A stretch of 7,965 nucleotides of DNA from Streptomyces katrae (GCF_000966975.1 NZ_JZWV01000961.1:1-7965); one strand, 5' to 3'; positions 1 through 6,023 are shown, numbered from the stretch's first letter. The notes: a model not told the origin generated them from the sequence alone. Numbers and translations: made by a program.

Positions 1-82
1 GCCCCCTCCCGGCCCGACGGCCCCGTGAACGGGGCGAGGTCCACCGGTGCACGGCCCTGCTCGGCCGGGACGGCCGGCCCCG
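1..82 (-). terminator. Possible terminator region: two short GC-rich hairpins after the DUF2182 gene
   Basis: Just past the stop codon of the DUF2182 gene two perfect 6-bp inverted repeats can be seen. One is CGGCCG at 62-67 and 71-76 with a 3-base loop. The other is GCCCCG at 20-25 with CGGGGC at 30-35 and a 4-base loop. Neither has a run of T downstream on the minus strand, which is common for actinomycete terminators but also means that chance hairpins in GC-rich DNA cannot be excluded. No gene can be supported in these 82 bases. Confidence 0.3.
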
Positions 83-895
83 TCACATCGGCATCGTCGA
101 ACCCCTCAGGCCCGGCAGCAGCCAGTCCTGGAAGGGCGCCAGCACGGCCAGTACCAGGAACACGGCGCCGGCCAGCCGGGCCAGCTGCGGCCCCCGGTAC
201 CAGAGCTTCTCCAGGAAGATCAGCACGGCCACGCCCGCCATCGCCGCGAGGTTCATGACGCCCAGCGGGATCAGCACGACCATCAGCGCCCAGCAGCAGC
301 CGACGCAGTACGCGCCGTGGTGCAGCCCCACCCGCAGGTCGCGCAGCGGCGGCCGGTACGAGACGTACCGCATCAGCTGGGCCATGGGACTGCGGCAGTG
401 CCGCAGGCAGATGTCCTTGAGCGGGCCCAGCTGGTGGAGCCCGGCCAGCGCGAAGGCGGCCGCGCCGATCCACTTCCCGACGTCCGGGTTCCGGTCGACC
501 AGGGCGCCGGTGAGCGCCAGCCCGCCGTACCCGAGCAGCCCGTACGCCGTCCACGCGATCAGATAGCCGGCGAGGAACCCGGTGGTGCGCAGCGCCCGCG
601 TGACACCACGGGACCGGCGGGCGATCCCCCTGGCCCAGGTCACCGCGACGGGGGCGACGGAGGGCAGCATCATCGCGGCCATCATGGCCGTCCACAGCAG
701 GAGGAACAGCGGCAGCGCCATCCCCATCGTGCCGGGCCCGACCCCCATGCCCCGGGCCTGGCCCACGGTGAGCACCCAGGCCAGGGCCGCGATCACGAGG
801 ATCAGCGACCAGGCCACGGCGAGCTCCCGGACGGGCAGCAGCACCCCCGCCCGCAACGGCTGCCCCTCCGCCCCCGGCCGCACCGCCGTACGCAT
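83..895 (-). CDS. DUF2182 family predicted metal-binding integral membrane protein
   Basis: A 270-residue polytopic membrane protein of unknown biochemical role, matching the DUF2182 (COG5486) family. Hydrophobic segments lie at about 25-47, 58-86, 105-130, 140-157, 200-228 and 240-260. Family hallmarks are visible: a Met-rich helix with WTAMMAAMMLP at 68-78, KDICLRHCRSP at 160-170 (C163, C167), and HHGAYCVGCCWALM at 192-205 (H192, H193, C197, C200, C201), followed by the typical EKLW near 229-232. The Cys/His residues are the basis for the family's predicted metal binding; the metal is not known from this sequence. The ATG at 895 is chosen because GAGGGGAG lies 6 bases upstream and the family-like protein begins there; the frame stays open up to 976 but that part has no family character. 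It is separated by 130 bases from the upstream gene, so it may have its own promoter. Members are often found beside DUF1326 genes, but none is in this window. Confidence 0.88.
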   Translation of the reverse strand: MRTAVRPGAEGQPLRAGVLLPVRELAVAWSLILVIAALAWVLTVGQARGMGVGPGTMGMALPLFLLLWTAMMAAMMLPSVAPVAVTWARGIARRSRGVTRALRTTGFLAGYLIAWTAYGLLGYGGLALTGALVDRNPDVGKWIGAAAFALAGLHQLGPLKDICLRHCRSPMAQLMRYVSYRPPLRDLRVGLHHGAYCVGCCWALMVVLIPLGVMNLAAMAGVAVLIFLEKLWYRGPQLARLAGAVFLVLAVLAPFQDWLLPGLRGSTMPM

Positions 896-901
896 GAGGC
901 A

Positions 902-909
902 CTCCCCTC
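902..909 (-). promoter_or_regulatory. Ribosome binding site of the DUF2182 gene
   Basis: The minus strand reads GAGGGGAG here, leaving a 6-base spacer before the ATG at 895. This decides the start against the longer open frame reaching 976. Confidence 0.6.
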
Positions 910-934
910 GGACCCTTCCAGCACAGCACGGATC

Positions 935-953
935 CCGGGGACGGCAACCCCGG
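935..953 (-). terminator. Possible hairpin between the decarboxylase-like gene and the DUF2182 gene
   Basis: A perfect 6-bp GC-only inverted repeat (CCGGGG at 935-940, CCCCGG at 948-953) with a 7-base loop lies in the gap that separates the three-gene operon from the DUF2182 gene. There is no T-run after it on the minus strand. It could weakly end the upstream transcript or simply reflect GC-rich composition. Confidence 0.25.
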
Positions 954-1005
954 CGGGTCAGCGCCCGGCCCGACACGGCCGACGCCCCACGACGGAGCCG
1001 GCCCC

Positions 1006-1875
1006 TCAGCCGACGGGCCGCCCGGCGGGAAGGTAGTAGGCACGGTTGTGAGCGGCGACCGGGGCCGACTGGAAGGTCCAGGCGCCCGCGGCCGGGGTGT
1101 CGCCGAGCAGCGAGCGGACGTCGCGTCCGAGGTCCCCCTCGGGGGCGTGCACCGTCACGCGGGTCCGCTCGGCGTGTTCCGGCGCGCCGAGGTCGTACCA
1201 GCGGTAGGGCTGGTAGACGTTCATGGGGCCGGCCAGCAGGCGGCCGTCCTCGGTGGTGCCGTACCCGGTCACCGGGGCGAGGTTGGCGGGGACGGGCGTG
1301 AGACCGTCGAGCGCGGCCGTGAGGTCGAGGAGCGGTGTTCCGCCCCGGGTGAGGGTGTCGCCGTCCGGGCCGATGCCGGCGGCGTTGCAGCGTACGGTCC
1401 AGGTTTCGCCCGCCGGGCCGTTGAGGGAGGGCAGGGCGACCTCGAACCAGCCGGGGAACTTCGGCTCCGCGTACAGCTCGCGTCCGGCGCGGATGGCGAA
1501 GGGGTTGTCGCAGACCACGTGGATGCGGGCGATGCCGAGCAGCTTGGTCTGGTCCCAGCCCTGGGCGTACTGGGCGTAGGTGAGCGCGGGGAGGCGGCCG
1601 GCGTCGGCGGTCGGGTACGCGATGACGTTGTACTCGATCTCCTGGGTGATGCCTCCGCCGAAGGGGTACTGCGCGAAGTACAGCTGGTAGTTGAGCGAGA
1701 CCAGGGCCCGGCCGTCGTCGAACTCGGCCGTGGAAAGGTCCGGGTGGTGCTTGGCCAGCAGGTCGCGGACCGGGCCCGGATCCACCAGCCAGTCGACGCC
1801 GAGCTGGTGCAACGCCCCGTAGTGGAAGGGCAGTCGGAACGGCTCCGGCACCGGGGGCAGGGGTATGGCGGTCAT
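1006..1875 (-). CDS. Acetoacetate decarboxylase superfamily protein (ADC-like)
   Basis: A 289-residue soluble protein assigned to the acetoacetate decarboxylase superfamily. The key match is PFAIRAGRELYAEPKF at 125-140, which lines up with PAIAVGRELSAYPKK of Clostridium acetobutylicum ADC and puts K139 on the Schiff-base lysine (K115 there). The following lysine, K116, which lowers the pKa of K115 in the true decarboxylase, is Phe140 here. By eye E79 fits the position of Glu76, while the place of Glu61 appears to hold Q64; that part of the alignment is tentative. The protein is longer than the roughly 245-residue clostridial enzyme. Characterised ADC-like proteins include members with aldolase-dehydratase rather than decarboxylase activity, so the reaction should not be named with confidence. 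Its ATG overlaps the TGA of the GMC dehydrogenase by 4 bases, and GGAG lies 7 bases upstream, so the two are probably translated together and may act on successive intermediates. No signal peptide or membrane segment is seen, so it is likely cytoplasmic. Confidence 0.82.
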   Translation of the reverse strand: MTAIPLPPVPEPFRLPFHYGALHQLGVDWLVDPGPVRDLLAKHHPDLSTAEFDDGRALVSLNYQLYFAQYPFGGGITQEIEYNVIAYPTADAGRLPALTYAQYAQGWDQTKLLGIARIHVVCDNPFAIRAGRELYAEPKFPGWFEVALPSLNGPAGETWTVRCNAAGIGPDGDTLTRGGTPLLDLTAALDGLTPVPANLAPVTGYGTTEDGRLLAGPMNVYQPYRWYDLGAPEHAERTRVTVHAPEGDLGRDVRSLLGDTPAAGAWTFQSAPVAAHNRAYYLPAGRPVG

Positions 1876-3686
1876 GGGGCGGCTCCGGGGGAGGTCGGGG
1901 TGAGCGTGGCGGGCCGGTCGCGGGCGGCGAGGCCGGCCTCGACGGCTTCGGCGCTGCGCAGGGCGAGCGCGGCCATGGTCAGGGTCGGGTTGGAGGTGGC
2001 GACCGAGGGCATGCTGCCGCAGCCGACGGCGTAGAGGCCGGGGTGGTCCCAGCAGCGCTGCAGGGCGTCGACCACGGAGGTCGCCGGGGAGTCGCCCATG
2101 ATGTGCGTGCCGGCGGCGTGGCCGGCGCCGCGGTAGCCGTAGGTGCGGCCGCCGTACTCGAAGCGGCCCGGCCAAGCCGCGGCCGGCGCGTAGTCGGTGC
2201 GGTCCTCGGCGCCGAGCAGGGCGAAGATCTGCTCGGAGACGGCCCTGGCGGCGGCCATCCCGGCCTTGACGTGGCCGTCGAGGTCGTATGTGACCAGGGG
2301 CCGGGGCAGTCCCAGGGCGTCCCGCTCGGTGGGGTGGAGGGTGACGCGGTTGGCGGGGTCGGCGCCCTGCTCCATCTCGAACTGGAGGGTGAACTGGCGG
2401 CGGATCCGGTCGCCGGCCGCCCGCCGCAGTGCGGCCCCGAACAGCCCCTGTCCGGTGACGAGTTCGGCGATGTCGACGTCGACGAGCCCCTTCGCCCAGA
2501 CCCACCCCCAGTTCCCGATCTCGATCCGGAACGGCGCCCGCGCCCGGCGGCCTGGACCGGCGCGGAAGCCCTCGAAGCCGGAGGTCGAGCCGGGCCCCCG
2601 GTACGCGCCGACGGCCTCCGGCATGAGGCCCCAGGTCAGCAGGACCGGGTGGTCCATCAGGTTGCGGCCCAGCTGACCGCTGCGCCCGGCCAGCTCGGAC
2701 AGGAGCAGCAGCCGGGCGTTCTCCACCGCGTGCGCGGCGAGGACGACCACGTCGGCGCTGGCGACGGACACCGTGCCGTCGTACGACCGGTACTCCACAC
2801 CGGTGGCCCGGCCGGTGCCGTCGACGAGGACCCGCGAGACCACGGACCGGTCCCGGAGCGTCACGGAGGCACTCCACCGGCCCTGGGTCTTGAGCGGCGT
2901 GTACTTCGCGTACGACGGGCAGTGCGGGATGCAACTCGCGTGGCCCACGCAGCGGTTGTCCGGGGCGGGCCGCCCGTCCCGCCCCCGGGGGACATAGCCG
3001 CGGCCGCCGTCGTACCGGGGATCCGGTACGCCGTTGCGGGCGTGCGGGGTGCCGACCACCCGCAGCTCCACCTCGCTCAGGGCGACCGGGTCCTTGACCC
3101 GGCGCCCGTCCAGACCCGCCGCCAGGACCCGGTCGAGGTGGCTGGCGGGGATCGGCCGCATGGGGAAGACGTGGCCGGCGGGCAGCGGCAGGCCGACGTG
3201 TTCGCGCTGCTCGTCGCTGTCGGCGGCCACCCCCATCTCCTCCTCGGCCGCGCGGTAGAACGGTTCGAGGTCGTCGTACGTGAGCGGCCAGCGGCGCCCG
3301 TAGCCGAACGGCTCGGTGTCGAAGTCCTCCGGCAGCATGCGCGGCGTCAGCCCGGTCCAGACGTTGCCGGTGCCGCCGTTGACCCGGACGTACCCGCTGG
3401 CGTACGGAAGCGGGCCGTCCTGGAGCAGATGGCCCGCCGACCGGTAGCCGGGCGTGCCGTCCACTCCGGCGATGTCGGTGTTCTCGGGCCAGGCCGCGGC
3501 CGGGTGCGGGCGGTAGGCGGAGCCGGGCACCTTGACGGTGGCCTCGACGAAGGCGGTGTGCGGGTCGGCGGAGTCGGCCGCCCCGGCTTCGAGGACCAGG
3601 ACCCGGCGCCCCGCGCGGCCGAGGCGGTCCGCGACGAGCGAACCCGCGACCCCGGCTCCGACGACGACCACGTCGTACCGGTTCAC
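1872..3686 (-). CDS. GMC family FAD-dependent dehydrogenase, gluconate/sorbitol/glucose dehydrogenase type large subunit
   Basis: A 604-residue flavoprotein that should oxidise an alcohol or sugar hydroxyl to a carbonyl. The FAD Rossmann motif GAGVAG is at 10-15 with the acidic end of strand 2 at E33. The GMC substructures GYVRVNGGTGNVW (98-110) and WPLTYDDLEPFY (133-144) are present. The motif C246-x5-C252-x3-C256 (RCVGHASCIPHCP) has the same spacing as the 3Fe-4S cysteines of Burkholderia FAD glucose dehydrogenase. The C-terminal domain carries GHAAGTHIMG (522-531) and SNPTLTMAALALR (565-577), giving a likely catalytic pair H523/N566. The start is the GTG at 3686, with GAGGGAG 7 bases upstream and the Rossmann strand beginning at once; the open frame extends upstream but has no homology-like content. 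The gene overlaps the small subunit gene by 4 bases and the ADC-like gene by 4 bases. No Tat or Sec signal is present. The substrate is unknown; a cholesterol-oxidase-like or other GMC role is less likely because of the cysteine motif and the small-subunit partner. Confidence 0.92.
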   Translation of the reverse strand: MNRYDVVVVGAGVAGSLVADRLGRAGRRVLVLEAGAADSADPHTAFVEATVKVPGSAYRPHPAAAWPENTDIAGVDGTPGYRSAGHLLQDGPLPYASGYVRVNGGTGNVWTGLTPRMLPEDFDTEPFGYGRRWPLTYDDLEPFYRAAEEEMGVAADSDEQREHVGLPLPAGHVFPMRPIPASHLDRVLAAGLDGRRVKDPVALSEVELRVVGTPHARNGVPDPRYDGGRGYVPRGRDGRPAPDNRCVGHASCIPHCPSYAKYTPLKTQGRWSASVTLRDRSVVSRVLVDGTGRATGVEYRSYDGTVSVASADVVVLAAHAVENARLLLLSELAGRSGQLGRNLMDHPVLLTWGLMPEAVGAYRGPGSTSGFEGFRAGPGRRARAPFRIEIGNWGWVWAKGLVDVDIAELVTGQGLFGAALRRAAGDRIRRQFTLQFEMEQGADPANRVTLHPTERDALGLPRPLVTYDLDGHVKAGMAAARAVSEQIFALLGAEDRTDYAPAAAWPGRFEYGGRTYGYRGAGHAAGTHIMGDSPATSVVDALQRCWDHPGLYAVGCGSMPSVATSNPTLTMAALALRSAEAVEAGLAARDRPATLTPTSPGAAP

Positions 3687-4114
3687 CGCCCGGCTCCCTC
3701 GGTCTCGGCGGGCCGCTCCGCCCAACTGCCGTAACCCGCCGGCACGCTGGCGGGCGCGACGACTCCGGCCGCCTTCCAGACGAGCGCTTCGGCATGGGCG
3801 CGCGGCGAGACCACGAACGGCGCGGGCCCCGGCCAGCTCCCCGTGTACCAGAGGATCGTCACCGCCCGGGCGGCGTCCGCCCGGTCCCCGTCCGCGCTCT
3901 CGTCCGGCTGCCACGGTCCGCTCAGCAGCCGCTCGTACCGGGCCGGGCCGAGCTGTTCCTCGGCCACCGCCCGGTACACCTCCACGAGTCCGGTGGCTTC
4001 CAGCTCGGCGGTGCCGAATCCCGTCAACCGCTCCGACAACGCGGTGAAGCGGCCCGCACCCGCGTCCGGCCCGGAACCTAACCCGCCCTCCACGGCATCG
4101 CTCATCTCCCCCAC
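3683..4114 (-). CDS. Small (gamma) subunit of a FAD-dependent sorbitol/gluconate-type dehydrogenase
   Basis: A protein of about 140 residues resembling the FAD-SLDH / gluconate 2-dehydrogenase subunit 3 group. Counting from the GTG at 4114, the family-like core runs from SERLTGFGTAELE (about 27-39) through ILWYTGSWPG (about 87-96) to HAEALVWKAAGV and GYGSWAERP near the C terminus. In known enzymes this subunit stabilises the flavoprotein subunit and, through a Tat signal, carries it across the membrane. Here no Tat or hydrophobic N terminus is seen from any start, and the protein has no cysteine, so a cytoplasmic chaperone-like partner is inferred. Three starts are possible: GTG 4150 (no properly spaced ribosome site, but could be leaderless), GTG 4114 (GGGAGAGG 5 bases upstream, chosen) and ATG 4105. 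Its TGA overlaps the GTG of the GMC gene by 4 bases. Function is inferred from modest similarity plus the adjacent large subunit. Confidence 0.75.
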   Translation of the reverse strand: MGEMSDAVEGGLGSGPDAGAGRFTALSERLTGFGTAELEATGLVEVYRAVAEEQLGPARYERLLSGPWQPDESADGDRADAARAVTILWYTGSWPGPAPFVVSPRAHAEALVWKAAGVVAPASVPAGYGSWAERPAETEGAGR

Positions 4115-4126
4115 CCGGCCCTCTCC

Positions 4127-4139
4127 CGTTCCCGGAACG
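4127..4139. promoter_or_regulatory. Candidate operator: 13-bp palindrome upstream of the dehydrogenase operon
   Basis: CGTTCC and GGAACG form a perfect 6-bp inverted repeat around a single central base. It lies 13 to 25 bases before the GTG at 4114 and would be inside the coding region only if translation began at 4150. Its position fits a repressor site, but no regulator gene is in the window and the family of a binding protein cannot be named. Confidence 0.3.
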
Positions 4140-4154
4140 CCCTTGCTCACGTCC

Positions 4155-4164
4155 TACGAACGTA
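4155..4164 (-). promoter_or_regulatory. Possible promoter -10 region and small palindrome in front of the dehydrogenase operon
   Basis: On the minus strand TACGTT at 4164-4159 fits the TAnnnT pattern of a -10 element and sits in one of the least GC-rich spots of the window. It overlaps a TACG-AA-CGTA inverted repeat at 4155-4164. Transcription starting about 7 bases later would begin next to the GTG at 4150, which would permit a leaderless message. No convincing -35 element was found, so this remains weak. Confidence 0.25.
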
Positions 4165-4184
4165 TCGAGCGTGACGGCATGCGC

Positions 4185-4208
4185 ACGATCACTCTTTCGG
4201 GTGATCGT
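4185..4208 (-). terminator. Inverted repeat at the 3' end of the methyltransferase-to-membrane-protein operon
   Basis: ACGATCAC at 4185-4192 and GTGATCGT at 4201-4208 form a perfect 8-bp inverted repeat with an 8-base loop. It straddles the TGA stop (4189-4191) of the small membrane protein gene. Such a stem at the end of an operon fits a terminator or a 3'-end stabilising hairpin; there is no T-run after it on the minus strand. An operator for the downstream dehydrogenase operon is an alternative reading. Confidence 0.42.
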
Positions 4209-4734
4209 CGCGGGCGGCGGAAGCCCTGGCGGACGGGTGGTCACGGGCGGTCCTGCCCGCGTTCCACTGCCGCACGGCGAGGACGGCTCCCGAGGCGGCG
4301 AACAGGCAGGCGGTGATCAGCAGCCACCGCCCCAGGAACACGTCCGCCGGCAGGCCGGTGCTGATCGTGTAGTGGCCGACCTGCCCGAGTACCAGCGGCC
4401 AGTACACGAGCAGCAGGACACCGGAGACGAAGGCGGGTACCCGGACGTGGTTGACGCCGGCCCGCGGCACGCGTGTCCCCTGCCCCGCACGGGGTCCGAG
4501 GAGCTTCTGGACGGCCAGGTCGGTGACCGCGTACAGCGGCAGGAGGACGAGGTCGTGCAGGAGCGCGGCTCCCACGAACCACACCGCCACCCCGAGGGTG
4601 TCCCCTTCGAGCAGGCGCAGGCCCGCGTAGCAGGCCAGCGCGAAGGAGGCGAGGAGGAGCAGCAGGTGGAGCGGGGACGCTCCGTAGCGGTGCCGGAAAC
4701 CGGGCGGGGCGGCGCCGGCGGTGGGCGGCTTCAT
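4189..4734 (-). CDS. Small four-helix integral membrane protein, function unknown
   Basis: A 181-residue protein with four clear hydrophobic segments at about 21-42, 48-72, 98-118 and 132-155, and a charged, basic and His-containing tail after 156. I do not recognise a named family with certainty. Notable polar residues inside or beside helices are H60-D61 in helix 2 (LLHDLVLLPLYAVTD) and H96 and H121 flanking helix 3 (NHVRVPAFVSG and LGQVGH). The start ATG at 4734 has GGAG 7 bases upstream and overlaps the TGA of the molybdenum oxidoreductase by 4 bases, so the two are probably made together. An accessory or quinone/heme-side subunit for that oxidoreductase is a plausible inference, but no heme or quinone signature is proven. 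It is the last gene of the upstream operon. Confidence 0.8.
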   Translation of the reverse strand: MKPPTAGAAPPGFRHRYGASPLHLLLLLASFALACYAGLRLLEGDTLGVAVWFVGAALLHDLVLLPLYAVTDLAVQKLLGPRAGQGTRVPRAGVNHVRVPAFVSGVLLLVYWPLVLGQVGHYTISTGLPADVFLGRWLLITACLFAASGAVLAVRQWNAGRTARDHPSARASAARDDHPKE

Positions 4735-6023
4735 ACGGGTTCTCCGAAGGTGAGGCGGGTGACCCACTTGGTGTTGTGGACTCCGGGCGCCCCGGGGACG
4801 ATCACTCTGGCCGGGTGGCCGTGGTCGGGGGACAGGAGCGCCCCGTTGACCCGTACGGCCAGCAGCGAGCGTGCGTCCCGGACCTGGCCGGCGCTCAGCA
4901 CGACCGAGCTGAACGAACCGCCCCGCTGGACGGACTGGACGAGGACCTGGGGCGGGTGCGTGCCCAGGCCCACGAGCGCGGCCAGGTCGGCGAGGCGGAC
5001 ACCGCTCCAGTGCTGGTCGGCGGTGGACCAGCCCTCCACGCAGGCGATGGGCAGCAGCGCTTCGTGCTGCGGCAGGGCGAGCAGCTGGGCATGGGTGAGG
5101 TCGATCTGGCGGCCCCCGCCGCGCACGGTCAGCCGCCAGGCCGGACCGATGTCGCTGGGGCGGATGCCGACGGAGGCGGCGGTCTTGTTGATCTGGAAGC
5201 CGTTCGGGCCGGAGCCCGGTTCCTGGCCGTGCGGCGCCAGGAGGGCCGTCCGGCGGAACCAGCCGCCCACGCTCTGCCCCGCGGTCACGGCGAGCAGCGC
5301 GAGGGAGCCCAGCCCGACCATGCCCAGCGCACCCCGCCGGGAGATGGTGGGGGCGGCCGGGCGGGGCGAGACCAGGCCGGCCGCCTCCTCGCTGTCCGGG
5401 TCCGGTTGCCGCGGCCCGGCGCGCAGGGCCCGCACGGCCCGTCCCAGCCGGAGGGCCACGTGCACGGCGAAGGCGCCGATGAAGACCCAGGCCCCGTAGA
5501 AGTGCAGGGTGTAGAAGGAGCCCGGGAAGATGTAGTGGAGCTGCGTGTTGAGGATGCCGGTGGCGAACTCGAACCCGGCACCGCCCACCAGCAGGAGCAG
5601 CGAGATCCGTTCGGCGGCCTGGGCGGCCGACCGCACCGGAGGCCAGGCGAAGAGCTTCGGGATCACCGACCACAGCTTGGCCAGGAGCACGGGCACGAGC
5701 ACGACGCCGAGCGTGACGTGCACCCCCTGGGTGACCCGGTAGAGCCAGTAAGGGGAGGTCGGCCAGGAGAAGAGGTAGAAGCCCAGCCATCCCTTGCCGG
5801 GGGTCTGGTCGTTGACCGCCGCGAGGTCGGGCTCGTACGCGGCGTACGACAGCAGGCCGGTGACGAAGACGACCGTGATGCCGAAGAGCAGGACGATCCC
5901 GAACACCGCGGTCAGCCACGGGCCGCGCAGCGGGCTGCGCCAGAACTCCGGGCGGGACGGGCCCCGTGGCGGCCCTGCGGCCGGACCGCTGTGCTTCGCG
6001 TCCATGGGGTTCACGGGGTTCAT
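4731..6023 (-). CDS. Membrane-anchored molybdopterin-dependent oxidoreductase fused to a cytochrome-b-like domain
   Basis: A 430-residue two-part protein. Residues 36-193 hold four hydrophobic helices with helix-associated histidines H102, H163, H174 and H188, as expected of a b561/formate-dehydrogenase-gamma-like heme b domain. After a cytoplasmic linker (about 196-226) comes a twin-arginine-like stretch, TISRRGALGMVGLG (226-239), leading a fifth helix to about 250. Residues 275-428 form an oxidoreductase molybdopterin-binding domain of the sulfite oxidase/MsrP type, with the expected Mo-ligand cysteine C328 in IACVEGWSTADQHWSGV (326-342) and late motifs DHGHPARVIVPG (400-411) and NTKWVTRLTF (417-426). 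The catalytic part should lie outside the membrane, passing electrons to or from the heme domain. The ATG at 6023 has GGAGG 6 bases upstream. The gene is 32 bases after the glycosyltransferase gene and overlaps the small membrane protein gene. The substrate (sulfoxide, sulfite or another) cannot be told. Confidence 0.9.
   Translation of the reverse strand: MNPVNPMDAKHSGPAAGPPRGPSRPEFWRSPLRGPWLTAVFGIVLLFGITVVFVTGLLSYAAYEPDLAAVNDQTPGKGWLGFYLFSWPTSPYWLYRVTQGVHVTLGVVLVPVLLAKLWSVIPKLFAWPPVRSAAQAAERISLLLLVGGAGFEFATGILNTQLHYIFPGSFYTLHFYGAWVFIGAFAVHVALRLGRAVRALRAGPRQPDPDSEEAAGLVSPRPAAPTISRRGALGMVGLGSLALLAVTAGQSVGGWFRRTALLAPHGQEPGSGPNGFQINKTAASVGIRPSDIGPAWRLTVRGGGRQIDLTHAQLLALPQHEALLPIACVEGWSTADQHWSGVRLADLAALVGLGTHPPQVLVQSVQRGGSFSSVVLSAGQVRDARSLLAVRVNGALLSPDHGHPARVIVPGAPGVHNTKWVTRLTFGEPV

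Noticed and set aside
935..953. CCGGGG/CCCCGG hairpin as a definite terminator
   Set aside because: The stem is only 6 bp and no T-run follows, so it is listed only as a weak candidate.
896..976. N-terminal extension of the DUF2182 protein to a start at 976
   Set aside because: The extra 27 residues are Arg/Cys-rich without family similarity, and the ATG at 895 has a well-spaced GAGGGGAG.
2043..3734. Long plus-strand open frame of 563 codons opposite the GMC dehydrogenase
   Set aside because: It is antisense to a clearly recognisable GMC protein, has a low-complexity composition rich in Gly, Val, Ala, Arg and Asp, and shows no domain. Long antisense frames are expected in GC-rich DNA.
1876..3795. 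Minus-strand extension of the ADC-like frame upstream of 1875
   Set aside because: This part is an out-of-frame reading of the GMC gene, Arg/Pro/Gly-rich, whereas the ATG at 1875 has a ribosome site and a 4-base overlap with the preceding stop.
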